Positions 14,903-24,091 of a stretch of DNA of 39,936 nucleotides are shown here, piece by piece. Where the stretch lies: NCBI GenBank assembly GCA_003151435.1, contig PLXP01000269.1, positions 1-39,936 on the forward strand, read 5' to 3'. The translations under genes were made by a program, and so were the position numbers. This stretch comes from Acidobacteriaceae bacterium. GTDB lineage: Bacteria > Acidobacteriota > Terriglobia > Terriglobales > Acidobacteriaceae. The first letter of the stretch is position 1; every line of letters begins with the position of its first letter. The notes under the pieces were generated by a model. That model saw nothing but the letters and a program-made list of their open reading frames with translations, searched no databases and had not been told where the DNA came from.

Positions 14903-16007
14903 AATGGAAACCGCTGTGCGCCCCGTGCCCCGCGCGCGTGTGCAAGCGATGAAGGAGTATCATCCGCCGCTGGGAGGCCGCGACTCGCTGCGACTCGACT
15001 TCAACGAGAACACGGTGGCCTGTTCGCCGGCCGTGCGCGAAGTGCTGGGCCGCATCTCGATGGGCGATCTCACGCGCTATCCCGAGCGCGAACCGATCGA
15101 GGCCGTTGTTGCCGCGCATCTCGGCCTCGCCGCTCCGCAGGTGGCGCTCACCAATGGTGTGGATGAAGCCATCCACGTGTTGTTTGAGGCGTTCCTCGAG
15201 GCGGGCGATGAACTGCTGCTGCCCGTGCCCACCTACACCATGTATGAGGTCTACGCTTCGGCAACGGATGCGCGCGTCATCGCCGTGCAGGCTGCGGACG
15301 ATCTGCAATTCCCGTTCGAGACCTTGCTCGCCTCCATCACTCCGCGCACCAAGATCATCGCCATCGCCAATCCCAACAGCCCCTCCGGCACCGTGGCGAC
15401 GCGCGAACAGATTCTCGAACTTGCGCGCCGCACGCCGCACGCTCTCGTCCTCGTGGACGAAGCCTACTTCCATTTCCATGGCGAAACGGTGATCGATCTG
15501 GTGGGCACCGTGCCGAATCTCATCGTGGCGCGCACCTTCTCAAAAGCCTACGGCCTCGCGGGTCTGCGTGTGGGCGTACTCGCCGGCCCGGTGGAACACA
15601 TGCGCTGGATTCGGCGCGTGCTGTCGCCCTATAGCGTGAACTCCCTGGCGCTGGCCTGCCTGCCTGCCGCACTCGCCGATACTGCCTATCTGGATTGGTA
15701 CGTCGGTGAGGTACTGGCCGCGCGTACGGAGTTCGAACAGGCACTCGATGCGGCCGGCGTACGCCGCTGGCCCAGCAGCGCCAACTTCGTCCTCGTTGAA
15801 ATCGGCGCGCCGCACGCCGAGTTTGTGCGCCGGATGCACGCAGCCGGTGTGCTGGTGCGCGACCGCTCCAACGACCCCGGCTGCGACGGCCGCGTGCGCA
15901 TCACCATCGGTACGCGTGAACAGATGCAACAAGCCGTCGTAGCGCTCAACGAAACTATGGCCGCGCTGCACGACGGACAATCCCATGGAGGAAGAGAAGT
16001 GCGATGA
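14895..16007 (+). CDS. hisC: Histidinol-phosphate aminotransferase
   Basis: A PLP enzyme of fold type I converting imidazole-acetol phosphate and glutamate to histidinol phosphate. The 370-residue protein shows [13 protein letters not shown] at the N-terminus, NPNSPSGTV (cofactor-contacting Asn), DEAYFHF with the pyridine-nitrogen Asp, Schiff-base Lys217 in [15 protein letters not shown], and a C-terminal [10 protein letters not shown] with the substrate-carboxylate Arg. Its first 8 nt overlap hisD and its stop overlaps hisB as ATGA, so the gene is embedded in the operon. A GGAG ribosome-binding site lies within the end of hisD. Confidence 0.96.
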   Translation: MPEMETAVRPVPRARVQAMKEYHPPLGGRDSLRLDFNENTVACSPAVREVLGRISMGDLTRYPEREPIEAVVAAHLGLAAPQVALTNGVDEAIHVLFEAFLEAGDELLLPVPTYTMYEVYASATDARVIAVQAADDLQFPFETLLASITPRTKIIAIANPNSPSGTVATREQILELARRTPHALVLVDEAYFHFHGETVIDLVGTVPNLIVARTFSKAYGLAGLRVGVLAGPVEHMRWIRRVLSPYSVNSLALACLPAALADTAYLDWYVGEVLAARTEFEQALDAAGVRRWPSSANFVLVEIGAPHAEFVRRMHAAGVLVRDRSNDPGCDGRVRITIGTREQMQQAVVALNETMAALHDGQSHGGREVR

Positions 16008-16645
16008 CTACCAGGAAGAAAGACTCCGCCACAGCAAACCCGGAAGCGCACACTGTCACCCGAACAGCGAGCTTTGAACGCAACACCACCGAAACACGCA
16101 TCGCCATCAAACTGACGATTGAAGGCATGGGCCAATACAACGTCTCCACCGGCATTCGCTTTTTCGATCACATGCTGGAGTTGTTCACGCGTCACGGCGC
16201 CTTCGATCTCGATCTCAAGTGCGATGGCGATCTCGACGTGGACCAGCACCACACGGTCGAAGATGTTGGCATCGCTCTCGGCGAGGCCTTCGATCGCGCG
16301 CTTGGCGACAAACGCGGAATTCTGCGCGCAGGTTATTTCCTCATGCCGATGGACGAAACCCTCGCCATTGCTGCCGTCGACCTCAGTGGCCGCGCAGCCT
16401 TCGCTGTCGATACCAAGGTGCGCACGCGGCTTGTGGGCGATTTGCAAACCGAGTTGGTGACCGATTTCTTCGAAGGCTTTGCTCGCGGTGCGCGCGCCAA
16501 CGTTCACGTCAAGACAATGTACGGCCGCTCGAATCATCACAAGATCGAGGCCATCTTCAAGGCCTTCGCACGGGCGCTGCGCGTCGCCTGTTCACGCGAT
16601 AAACAACTTGGCGAGATGCTGCCTTCGACAAAAGGACTATTGTGA
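16004..16645 (+). CDS. hisB: Imidazoleglycerol-phosphate dehydratase
   Basis: Dehydrates imidazole-glycerol phosphate to imidazole-acetol phosphate in a manganese-dependent reaction. The 213-aa monofunctional form has the duplicated metal-binding motifs [10 protein letters not shown] and [16 protein letters not shown] plus the LPSTKG tail, and the [14 protein letters not shown] segment. About 25 residues at the N-terminus before the conserved RNTTET are extra and low in homology. Because the N-terminal HAD phosphatase found in enterobacterial HisB is absent, histidinol-phosphate phosphatase must be encoded elsewhere. Starts by ATGA overlap with hisC and ends overlapping hisH. Confidence 0.97.
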   Translation: MTTRKKDSATANPEAHTVTRTASFERNTTETRIAIKLTIEGMGQYNVSTGIRFFDHMLELFTRHGAFDLDLKCDGDLDVDQHHTVEDVGIALGEAFDRALGDKRGILRAGYFLMPMDETLAIAAVDLSGRAAFAVDTKVRTRLVGDLQTELVTDFFEGFARGARANVHVKTMYGRSNHHKIEAIFKAFARALRVACSRDKQLGEMLPSTKGLL

Positions 16646-17265
16646 TGCGCGTAACCGTCATCGATTACAAGGCCGGCAACCTCACGTCCGTGCTCAAGGC
16701 GTTGCGCCATCTGGGCGCGGAGGCTGAGGTCACAGACGGCGATTTATCCATGGTCGAATCCGCGGAGCGCCTCGTCCTGCCTGGCGTCGGCCACTTCGCC
16801 GCCACTGAGCGGTTGGACGCGACCGGCCTCACTCCCGCAATCCGCGCCGCGATCGCTCGCGGAGTTCCATTCCTCGGCATCTGCGTCGGCATGCAGTGGC
16901 TCTACGCGGGTTCAACCGAAGCGCCAAATCAGAGCGGACTTTGTCACTTCACCGATGGCTGTACGCATTTCGCCGAGAGCACTGAGAAGGTTCCGCACGT
17001 GGGCTGGAATTCGCTCGAGGTGAAGCGCGGCTCTTGCCTGCTGGCTGGTGTCGAGCCAGGCGAGTACGTCTACTTCACTCACTCCTACAAAGCCCCGGTC
17101 ACGGACGACACCGCAGCCACGACCTACTATATCGAACCATTCGCCGCCGCCGTCGAACGCGGCAATGTAATGGGCGTGCAGTTTCATCCCGAAAAGTCCG
17201 GCGCAACCGGCTTGAAGATTCTTCGCAATTTTCTGGAGTGGAAAGCAGAGGCCACCGCATGTTGA
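16645..17265 (+). CDS. hisH: Imidazole glycerol phosphate synthase, glutamine amidotransferase subunit
   Basis: Hydrolyses glutamine and channels ammonia to HisF. A class-I amidotransferase of about 206 aa with nucleophile Cys80 ([11 protein letters not shown]), catalytic His181 and Glu183 (QFHPEKSG), and the oxyanion-side PGVGHF loop near residue 50. I use ATG 16645, which overlaps the hisB TGA by one base; a GTG one codon earlier (16642) is possible. It overlaps hisF by 7 nt, consistent with equal production of the two subunits. Confidence 0.96.
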   Translation: MRVTVIDYKAGNLTSVLKALRHLGAEAEVTDGDLSMVESAERLVLPGVGHFAATERLDATGLTPAIRAAIARGVPFLGICVGMQWLYAGSTEAPNQSGLCHFTDGCTHFAESTEKVPHVGWNSLEVKRGSCLLAGVEPGEYVYFTHSYKAPVTDDTAATTYYIEPFAAAVERGNVMGVQFHPEKSGATGLKILRNFLEWKAEATAC

Positions 17266-18038
17266 CGAAGCGAATCATCGCATGTCTCGACGTGCACGCC
17301 GGTCGCGTCGTCAAGGGCGTGAAGTTCATCGACATTATCGACGCGGGCGATCCCGCCACGCAGGCCGCGCGCCATGCCCGCGAAGGCGCGGACGAAATTG
17401 TGCTGCTCGACATCACCGCTACACACGAAGGCCGCCAGACGTTGCTCGACACCGTGCGGCGCACCGCGCGCGAACTGTTTGTGCCTTTCGCGGTGGGCGG
17501 AGGCATTCGCTCCGCGGACGATGCCGCGCAGGTCTTCGAGGCCGGCGCAGACAAGGTGAGCGTGAACTCCGCGGCCCTCGCCGATCCCATGCTGATCGAC
17601 GCCATCGGCCGCAGCTTCGGCGCGCAGGCCGTTGTCGTCGCCATCGACGCCCGCCGCGATCCAAATGCCGCCGATCCGGTGCGCGATGCGCAGGTGTTTG
17701 TGCAGGGTGGACGCAAGCCCGCCGGCCGCCGCGTCATCGAGTGGGCCCGCGAAGCCGAAGACCGCGGCGCCGGCGAAATCCTGCTCACCTCCATGGACTC
17801 CGATGGAATGCGGACAGGCTTCGATTGCGAGTTGACTGCCGCTGTCAGCGAGGCGGTGGGCATCCCCGTCATTGCGTCGGGCGGAGCCGGCACTGTCGCT
17901 CATTTTGTCGATGTGTTCGGGCGAGGCAAGGCCGATGCGGCGCTGGCCGCGAGCATCTTTCACTTCGGCGTATCCAGCGCTCGCTCGCTCAAAGAAGAGC
18001 TCGCCGCAGCCGGCATTTCCGTGAGGCTTCCATGCTGA
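17259..18038 (+). CDS. hisF: Imidazole glycerol phosphate synthase, cyclase subunit
   Basis: Uses ammonia from HisH to close the imidazole ring, releasing AICAR. Start ATG 17259 yields 259 aa beginning [20 protein letters not shown], with catalytic Asp11 and Asp130 (VVVAIDARR) exactly where the family has them. Phosphate-binding loops GGGIRSADD and ASGGAGTV of the two half-barrels are present. A short Asp/Pro-rich insertion after Asp130 (about 133-150) is of a kind seen in some bacteria. The frame is open upstream to 17034, but that part is only the shadow of hisH. It overlaps hisA by 7 nt. Confidence 0.96.
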   Translation: MLTKRIIACLDVHAGRVVKGVKFIDIIDAGDPATQAARHAREGADEIVLLDITATHEGRQTLLDTVRRTARELFVPFAVGGGIRSADDAAQVFEAGADKVSVNSAALADPMLIDAIGRSFGAQAVVVAIDARRDPNAADPVRDAQVFVQGGRKPAGRRVIEWAREAEDRGAGEILLTSMDSDGMRTGFDCELTAAVSEAVGIPVIASGGAGTVAHFVDVFGRGKADAALAASIFHFGVSSARSLKEELAAAGISVRLPC

Positions 18039-18718
18039 TTCCTTCCATTGATCTGTTAGGCGGTCGCATCGTTCAACTGGTGCAGGGCGAAAAACTGCGC
18101 CTCGCCTTCGACGACTTCAGCTACTGGATCGAAAAGTTCGCGCGCTTTCCGCTGGTACAGCTCATCGACCTTGACGCTGCGATGCGCCAGGGCGATAACT
18201 CAAAACTTGTCGCGCAGATTGCCAAGCGGCTGCCAGTCCAGGCCGGCGGGGGAATCCACTCCGTCGAGCGCGCCAAGCAAGTGCTCGATGCCGGCGCAAA
18301 GAGAGTGATCGTCGGCTCCGCCCTGTTTTCCGGCAACGAAGATCGAGGAGGCGTCAACACCAGCTTCGTCACCGAACTAGCTGCAGCAGTCGGCCGAGAG
18401 CAGGTCGTCGCCGGTATCGACACCAAGAACGGCCGCATCGCCGTCAAGGGCTGGAAGGCGCACGTGGAACTCACTCCCGACGAGGCAATCCCGCAACTGG
18501 AAACGCACGTCGCGGCATTCCTCTACACACACGTCGACGGCGAGGGGTTGATGCAGGGCTTTCCCATCGCAACGGCTGCCCGTCTGCGCAAACTCACGCA
18601 GCGCCAACTCATCTTGGCCGGCGGCATCCGCAGCCAGCAGGAAGTGGACACTCTGGACGCGCTGGGGGCCGATGCGGTGGTAGGCATGGCGGTTTACACG
18701 GAACTGCTGGCCGTGTGA
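18032..18718 (+). CDS. hisA: ProFAR isomerase (HisA)
   Basis: Amadori isomerisation of ProFAR to PRFAR. Starting at ATG 18032 (overlapping the hisF stop), the 228-aa product is a (beta/alpha)8 barrel with catalytic Asp7 ([18 protein letters not shown]) and Asp130 ([10 protein letters not shown]) and phosphate loops QAGGGIHS and LAGGIRSQQ. It is somewhat shorter than the usual 240-250 residues, with less sequence in the first loops ([12 protein letters not shown]). The order F-A is the reverse of the common A-F order. It is the last his gene of the run; no terminator is obvious before the next gene. Confidence 0.93.
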   Translation: MLIPSIDLLGGRIVQLVQGEKLRLAFDDFSYWIEKFARFPLVQLIDLDAAMRQGDNSKLVAQIAKRLPVQAGGGIHSVERAKQVLDAGAKRVIVGSALFSGNEDRGGVNTSFVTELAAAVGREQVVAGIDTKNGRIAVKGWKAHVELTPDEAIPQLETHVAAFLYTHVDGEGLMQGFPIATAARLRKLTQRQLILAGGIRSQQEVDTLDALGADAVVGMAVYTELLAV

Positions 18719-18814
18719 AATTCCCCGAATCGCGGACAGGCTCAAGTAATCCTTCAAGACACTCAAACCAGCTTCGGCTATGCTAAAAGGACTTCCGGTG
18801 CGAAAGGAAACGGC

Positions 18815-19990
18815 ATGACTTCGAGCAAACAAAGTGGGATTCGGCTGGCCAAGCGGCTTGACGAGGTGGGCTTCTCCGACATCGTGCAGATGCGCAACAA
18901 GGTCATGGCCATGCGCGCCGAGGGCCTCCAGGTGCACGCCCTGCACGGCGGCGAGCCGTTCTTCGAGACGCCTGACGAAATCAAATTCGCCGCGGTCAGA
19001 GCACTGGTCGACAATCAAACCCACTATGCGCCGTCCTCCGGCATACTACCGCTGCGCCAGGCGCTGGTAGAGAAGCTGGCGGCGAAAAACGGCATCCAGG
19101 CCACTACCGATGAAGTGATCGTCACCGTGGGCGGTGCGCAGGCTTTGTACGCGTCTTTCCAGAGCGTGCTCGATCCAGGCGACGATGTGCTTGTCTTTTC
19201 CCCGTATTGGACTCCCATTGGCGATCTCGTGACCGGAGCGCAGGCGCGGCCACTGCTTGTAGCCACTATCACCGCTCGCCGCAACGGAATCCGCAAAACG
19301 CTGGAGCAGTTTTCCACCCCCAAGACGCGGGCCATCTATTACAACACTCCTGCAAATCCTAGCGGTACCGTCTTTACGCGCGCAGAGGCTGAAGAAGTGG
19401 CGGCCTTTGCCATCGCGCGCGACCTGATTGTGTTTGCCGACGAAGCTTACGAAGACCTGGTCTACGACGGGGAGCATGTTTCCATTGCGTCCCTTCCCGG
19501 CATGGCAGAGCGCACCATCACCTCGTACACTTTCTCAAAGACCTATGCGATGACCGGCTGGCGCGCCGGCTATGCGGTGGCGCAGGAGCCGTTCATGACC
19601 GCGCTACGCAAAATCGTCCTTTACTCCACCAATGGCGTCACCACGCCGGTGCAGTACGCGATGCTGCAGGCACTCGCCACGCCCGAGTCGCAGATCGCCG
19701 CGCGCCGCGAGGAATATCGCAAGCGCCGCGACTTGCTGGTGTCGGCCCTGAATGAAGTGGGGCTGCAGTGCGAGCCTCCCGCAGGCGCGTTCTATGCCTT
19801 CCCCAACGTGGAAAAGATTCACAAGAACAGCCGCACGGCCGCGCAGATCCTGCTGGAAAAGGCGCATATCGCCACCATTCCCGGTTCTGTTTTCGGCGCA
19901 CAGGGAGAGGGGCACCTGCGTTTCGGTTACGCTGTCACCATCAAGGAAATCGAAGACTGCGTTGCGGCTCTGCGCAAGCACATCGCGTAG
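18815..19990 (+). CDS. Pyridoxal-phosphate aminotransferase, class I/II (aspartate-type)
   Basis: A 391-residue fold-type-I aminotransferase close to the aspartate aminotransferase Ib/PatA group. Seen are LHGGEPFFETP near the N-terminus, HYAPSSGILPLRQA, YNTPANPSGTVF (cofactor Asn), FADEAYEDLVYDG (Asp pairing with the pyridine nitrogen), Schiff-base Lys242 in SYTFSKTYAMTGWRAGY, and HLRFGYA with the C-terminal substrate-binding Arg. The exact amino donor cannot be read. It starts 96 bp after hisA behind a GAAAGGAAAC ribosome-binding site and might be co-transcribed with the his operon, although a separate promoter is not excluded. Confidence 0.88.
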   Translation: MTSSKQSGIRLAKRLDEVGFSDIVQMRNKVMAMRAEGLQVHALHGGEPFFETPDEIKFAAVRALVDNQTHYAPSSGILPLRQALVEKLAAKNGIQATTDEVIVTVGGAQALYASFQSVLDPGDDVLVFSPYWTPIGDLVTGAQARPLLVATITARRNGIRKTLEQFSTPKTRAIYYNTPANPSGTVFTRAEAEEVAAFAIARDLIVFADEAYEDLVYDGEHVSIASLPGMAERTITSYTFSKTYAMTGWRAGYAVAQEPFMTALRKIVLYSTNGVTTPVQYAMLQALATPESQIAARREEYRKRRDLLVSALNEVGLQCEPPAGAFYAFPNVEKIHKNSRTAAQILLEKAHIATIPGSVFGAQGEGHLRFGYAVTIKEIEDCVAALRKHIA

Positions 19991-20011
19991 CCAACCTCGG
20001 TTCAGCGTCTG

Positions 20012-21145
20012 CTACGATTTCTGCGCTTCGCCAACCGCGCGGCTGGTCTCAACGCGCGAGGCCCTCAGCAGCCGCGCAATCTGCTTCAGATGCAGCTGCA
20101 CGGCATAAGCGCGCAAAATCTCGGCCTGTGAAAATGCGATGCCTTTCGGCCGCACAGCCGACATGCGGTCTTCCAACTGCGCGATGTCATCCTCCAGATG
20201 AAGTCCTTCCGGCGGCACATGGAAGCGCCAATTGTGAATGCACCCGGCTACGTAGTGAAACCCCGCATGAATGTCCGTGACGAGCTTTCCAAGCGCAGGC
20301 TCAAGCTGCTGCGCATAGCCGTCGTCGCGGCTTTCTTTTACGGCGAGTTCGAGCGCTACCAGCGAATCGAAGAGCGAACGGCCAAACTGCGCCAGCATGC
20401 CCAGGCCTTCTCGCCAGCCCGGCCCCCCGGACGGTTCATTGCGTGAGGCTTCGAGCAGCTGGTTGTTGCCGCGCAGCATGGCGAGAGCATCTTGGCGCAG
20501 GGCCCCCAGGTTCTCGGCCGGGGCGCCGCGAAACCCCTCAAGAATCGCCTCAAAAAACGCACCCAGCACAAGGAACTCCTGCGCCAGTCCATCCCGCAGG
20601 CGCAGGCGGGCACGATCGGGCAAGACCAGCGTAGTAACCGCGACGGCTACAACGATGCCGAGAACCACTTGCAGCACGCGATCGAGCGCAATCGCTTTAT
20701 GTGAGCTGGATTGCACCAGCATGACAATGGTGATGGTGACCCCGGCCAGGCGCGAACTGCTGCGAAACCCCAGCAATCCGCAAAGCGCTACCGCCGCAAA
20801 CACCGCTGCGATATAGTTCCATGGCAGCTCACCGAACAGCGAAAACGAAAACCCGAACGCTGCTCCGATGACCGTGCCGAGAATGCGATCGCGTGAGGCC
20901 GTGATGGTGGCGCCGAAGTTCGACTGCAGCACGATGATGGCGCTGATAGCGCCCCAATAGCCATCGTGCAGGCCAAACCGCAGCGCCAGCCACCAGCACA
21001 GCGCCGCTGCCAGCGCTGTCTTCGCGGCGTGGATCAACAGCCGCTGGCGCTCCCACGTGAGGAAGCCTTGCCGCTCCCGCCCCGAGGCGCGCAGCTTCAC
21101 CGCAAGCTGTTGCTGGGACCACGTCTTGTCTAATCTCAGGCGCAT
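20012..21145 (-). CDS. FUSC-family (aromatic acid exporter-like) membrane protein
   Basis: The 377-residue protein has a cytosolic N-terminal helix, then five or six transmembrane helices in the first 175 residues (AAKTALAAALCWWLALRFG, YWGAISAIIVLQSNFGAT, ILGTVIGAAFGFSFSLFG and following). The SRDRILGTVIGAAFG segment is a recognisable FUSC/ArAE feature: this family repeats 'R..GT..G...G'. The remaining half is a long soluble helical domain, as in half-size members that act as oligomers. Family members export aromatic carboxylic acids or similar anions; the substrate here is unknown. Convergent with the aminotransferase gene. Confidence 0.75.
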   Translation of the reverse strand: MRLRLDKTWSQQQLAVKLRASGRERQGFLTWERQRLLIHAAKTALAAALCWWLALRFGLHDGYWGAISAIIVLQSNFGATITASRDRILGTVIGAAFGFSFSLFGELPWNYIAAVFAAVALCGLLGFRSSSRLAGVTITIVMLVQSSSHKAIALDRVLQVVLGIVVAVAVTTLVLPDRARLRLRDGLAQEFLVLGAFFEAILEGFRGAPAENLGALRQDALAMLRGNNQLLEASRNEPSGGPGWREGLGMLAQFGRSLFDSLVALELAVKESRDDGYAQQLEPALGKLVTDIHAGFHYVAGCIHNWRFHVPPEGLHLEDDIAQLEDRMSAVRPKGIAFSQAEILRAYAVQLHLKQIARLLRASRVETSRAVGEAQKS

Positions 21146-21318
21146 CGTCGTATCCTACGGTGAACAGCTTGCATGAATTAAGAATGCTTCATTCGAGCTC
21201 GCTGCAGCGGTGACCAGTCTCACGGTTTTCAGTGGGGCGCGTCAACAGGACAAAAATCGTCCGGCTCTTCCACCGTCGCAATCGAACCGTGCATGTAGCA
21301 TAAAGGCAAAGGGTTCTT

Positions 21319-22290
21319 ATGCTACGAGTGGGTTATCCGGCGAAATTGGATGCAGGGCTGCTGAGTGTCATGCCGGCGGGAATCGAGTTGATTCCGCTGG
21401 CCGATGGTTTGGATCACGACGTTGAAATCGATGTGTGGATCCCCGATCCGTATTCGACGCGCGCTCTGCGCGTCTGGCCTCGACTGCGCGGAGTGCGGTT
21501 GGTTCTCTGCCTGATGGCGGGCACGGAGTGGATTCCCGGTGCGGTCGGGCCGCACGTGACCATTTGCAATGCGCACGGCGCGCACAACATCTCCACCGCC
21601 GAGTGGGCCCTCTCCGCCATTCTCGCCACTCTGAAATATTTTCCGCTGTACCTTGACATTCAACACTCGGGCGATTGGCGCCGCCGCGGTGAGGCCACCG
21701 CGCACTACGAGCGCCTGAGCGGAGACCCGCGGCCTTTGTATCCGCCGGTGATGCTTGAAGAGCTCACAGGAAAGACCGTAGTGCTGGTGGGTCACGGCGC
21801 CATCGGTAAAGAGATTGAGCGCATGCTTGCGCCGTTTCGCGTGGAGATGTTGCGTGTGGCCCGCACTCCTCGCACCCAGCCGCCGGTGCACGCCGTAAGC
21901 GAATTGAACGGCCTGTTGCCGCGCGCAGATGTAGTCGTGCTGATCCTCCCACTCACCTCGGACTCGCGTGGATTGATCGGTGCCGAACAGCTAGGCTTAA
22001 TGCGTCAAGGCGCGCTGCTGGTGAATGCCGCCCGCGGACCTATCGTCGATACCGATGCCCTGGTAGCGGCGTTGAACGCGGAAAAAATTCGCGCCGCCCT
22101 CGACGTGACTGACCCCGAGCCGTTGCCCATCGGGCATCCTCTCTGGAGTTGCCCAAATCTGTTGCTCACGCCCCATGTAGCCGGATCGAGTCCGCAGTTC
22201 GCGCCGCGCTCACTCCAAATTGCGGTAGATGAGTTGCGGCGTTTCATCAATGGCGAGCCGTTGCACAACGCGGTGCAACTCGCGGTCTAG
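21319..22290 (+). CDS. D-isomer-specific 2-hydroxyacid dehydrogenase family protein
   Basis: NAD(P)-dependent reduction of a 2-keto acid to the D-hydroxy acid, by family. The 323-aa protein has a catalytic domain split around a Rossmann domain: VVLVGHGAIGKEIERML (nucleotide loop at about 154-165), VNAARGPIVDTDALV (catalytic Arg near 238), the DVTDPEPLP loop with the catalytic Glu, and LTPHVAGSS (catalytic His near 285). The N-terminal substrate domain is only loosely conserved, so the substrate is unclear. Its 3' end overlaps the convergent transporter gene by 4 nt. Confidence 0.88.
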   Translation: MLRVGYPAKLDAGLLSVMPAGIELIPLADGLDHDVEIDVWIPDPYSTRALRVWPRLRGVRLVLCLMAGTEWIPGAVGPHVTICNAHGAHNISTAEWALSAILATLKYFPLYLDIQHSGDWRRRGEATAHYERLSGDPRPLYPPVMLEELTGKTVVLVGHGAIGKEIERMLAPFRVEMLRVARTPRTQPPVHAVSELNGLLPRADVVVLILPLTSDSRGLIGAEQLGLMRQGALLVNAARGPIVDTDALVAALNAEKIRAALDVTDPEPLPIGHPLWSCPNLLLTPHVAGSSPQFAPRSLQIAVDELRRFINGEPLHNAVQLAV

Positions 22291-22877
22291 GCCGCGGCGG
22301 ATGCGCGCCGCCAATCGCGCAATCCCAGCACGGCGAGTGCGACAAGACCTGCATAGAGAACGGCCGTGAGCCACAAGTCCTTGTAGAGATACTCGCCGAT
22401 GTAGATGAGATCCACAACGATCCAGAGACCCCAGTTGGCGGTGTGTTTGCGCGCCTGCCACCAACTCGCAACCAGGCTATAGCTCGCCAATGTGGCGTCG
22501 AGATAGGGCAGCGCTGCGTGCAGGCGCTTGGCCAACTCGCCCAGCACAAAGCTTCCTGCAGCGCCAGCCGCTAACGCCAGCAACAGGCTCGACATCGCCA
22601 GCGGCTCTACGCGCACTTCGCCTTCCAGGCGCACGCCGCGCCACCAGTGCCACCAGCCATAGAGCGTAAAGACAATAAAGAACACCTGCAGGAGTGCATC
22701 CGAAAGCAACTGTGCGCGATAGAAAACGACCAGGTACAGAACATCGGCGGCCAACGTGATGGGCCAGCAGATCAGCAGGCGGCGCGTTGTGAGCCAGATG
22801 CCCAGCACGGTAGTGACGGTGCCTGCAAGTTCAAGCCAGTGATCCGCAAAAAATTGCGCAATTCCATTCCAGTTCAT
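22287..22877 (-). CDS. pnuC: PnuC-family transporter, probably for thiamine (PnuT type)
   Basis: A 196-residue integral membrane protein with about seven helices and the Trp-rich PnuC hallmark YGWWHWWRG near residue 72, plus NWGLWIVVDLIYIGEYL near 145. PnuC proteins facilitate diffusion of vitamins (nicotinamide riboside in the classic case), which are then trapped by phosphorylation. Here the gene is last in a minus-strand operon headed by a TPP riboswitch and overlaps the upstream kinase gene by ATGA (22874-22877). The cargo is therefore most likely thiamine, i.e. the PnuT subgroup. The family is seen; the substrate is inferred from context. Confidence 0.88.
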   Translation of the reverse strand: MNWNGIAQFFADHWLELAGTVTTVLGIWLTTRRLLICWPITLAADVLYLVVFYRAQLLSDALLQVFFIVFTLYGWWHWWRGVRLEGEVRVEPLAMSSLLLALAAGAAGSFVLGELAKRLHAALPYLDATLASYSLVASWWQARKHTANWGLWIVVDLIYIGEYLYKDLWLTAVLYAGLVALAVLGLRDWRRASAAA

Positions 22878-24055
22878 CGCCGCACCGCGTCATGCACTTG
22901 TCCATGCACTGCAGCCCATGCGCGAAGCGCATCCAGCAGTTTGCTGCCCGCGCCGCGGAACCATCGCGCGTGCGCGACCAGGTATCCTTCGCAAGCCATG
23001 CGAGCCTTCTCTTCCGAATGCAGCACGCTGAGAAAGTAATCCGTCTCCGACAGCGCGAACTCGGCATGACACAGCGCGGTCATGGGCGCGAGCGCTGCGG
23101 CTTCTTCACACTTGAAAGGGCGCACCGACTCGTATCCATCGAGCAGCGCATTCAGGTGGTCGAAATGCACAGGCACGCGTTCGGGGTGCAACGGTTCTTC
23201 GACCAGTGCAAGCCACTCAACGATGTTGCGTTCGATTGCCTGCGCCAGATCATGCACAGCGCTCGTCCGATCGGCGAGTCCGAAGTCGATGACCGCCACG
23301 GCCCGCGCATCGGCGCTCGAGTCGCTCCACAGCAAATTCGAAGCATGAAGGTCATTGTGCGTCCATAGTGGCGGCACTGCATGCAGCAGCTGCAGCAACT
23401 CCGCGTGAAATGGAGCAAGCAATTCAAGAGCTTCGTCGCGGCACGAACGCCGCTCGAGATAATCGGCGAGTGCAGGCCGTGCGGCAATGTAATCGTTCAG
23501 TTCCGCGCCGGGGTCAGGTCCGGCAAAGATCGTGAACCCCGCGACCAGCGGCCTGTGTTTGCGCACAGGCGCGTCGTACCCCGCGGACGCCTGATGCAGC
23601 CGCGCCAGTGCCTGTCCCGCCGATCGCGCATGTGCGACAGACTGAAACGGCGTCCACGAGAGCGCGTCTTCATACAGGTCTGCGCCGTCCAAAGTTTCAT
23701 GCACCTCGTAGGTCCACTCGTCCAGCTCAATCGCCGTCGCGCCTGAAGCCGCTGCGTACACTCGCGGTGTCGCCGCTCCATGGGCGCGCAGATATGCGAT
23801 GAACCGATGCTCTTCGTTCAATCCATTCGCATCGCGCACGGCGCGGTGATGGCGTTTGATGAACACGTGCTCGCTTGGAGTGGCCACAACGCTGGCCGCT
23901 GAAAACGGCCGCGGACTGACGCTCAAAAGTTTTGTCGGTTCACCGAGGTTCTGATATTCGCCAAGAACCCCGCGCACTTCGTCAAGAGTCAGCGGAGGCC
24001 AATCAGGCTCAACCAGCGTTCCGTCCAATCCGTGCGCTTTCATCGCTGAACTCAT
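22874..24055 (-). CDS. APH-fold phosphotransferase, probable thiamine kinase
   Basis: A 393-residue kinase of the aminoglycoside phosphotransferase/choline kinase fold. The ATP-binding N-lobe (VFIKRHHRAV with the invariant Lys near residue 67) is followed by the catalytic loop WTHNDLHASNLLW (about 231-243) and metal-binding AVIDFGLAD (DFG-like, about 253-261). Enterobacterial thiamine kinase has the same fold. The gene lies between a TonB receptor and a PnuC-type transporter under one TPP riboswitch, so phosphorylation of imported thiamine is the simplest role; homoserine- or choline-type substrates remain possible. It follows the receptor by 36 bp. Confidence 0.8.
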   Translation of the reverse strand: MSSAMKAHGLDGTLVEPDWPPLTLDEVRGVLGEYQNLGEPTKLLSVSPRPFSAASVVATPSEHVFIKRHHRAVRDANGLNEEHRFIAYLRAHGAATPRVYAAASGATAIELDEWTYEVHETLDGADLYEDALSWTPFQSVAHARSAGQALARLHQASAGYDAPVRKHRPLVAGFTIFAGPDPGAELNDYIAARPALADYLERRSCRDEALELLAPFHAELLQLLHAVPPLWTHNDLHASNLLWSDSSADARAVAVIDFGLADRTSAVHDLAQAIERNIVEWLALVEEPLHPERVPVHFDHLNALLDGYESVRPFKCEEAAALAPMTALCHAEFALSETDYFLSVLHSEEKARMACEGYLVAHARWFRGAGSKLLDALRAWAAVHGQVHDAVRR

Positions 24056-24091
24056 TCGAGCCGTGTCCTCGTTTCCAGCCGCCGCAGGGTT

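Noticed and set aside
17282..18031. 478-aa frame giving HisA a 250-residue N-terminal extension
   Set aside because: The extra part is an Arg-rich shadow of hisF; ATG 18032 gives a normal HisA N-terminus.
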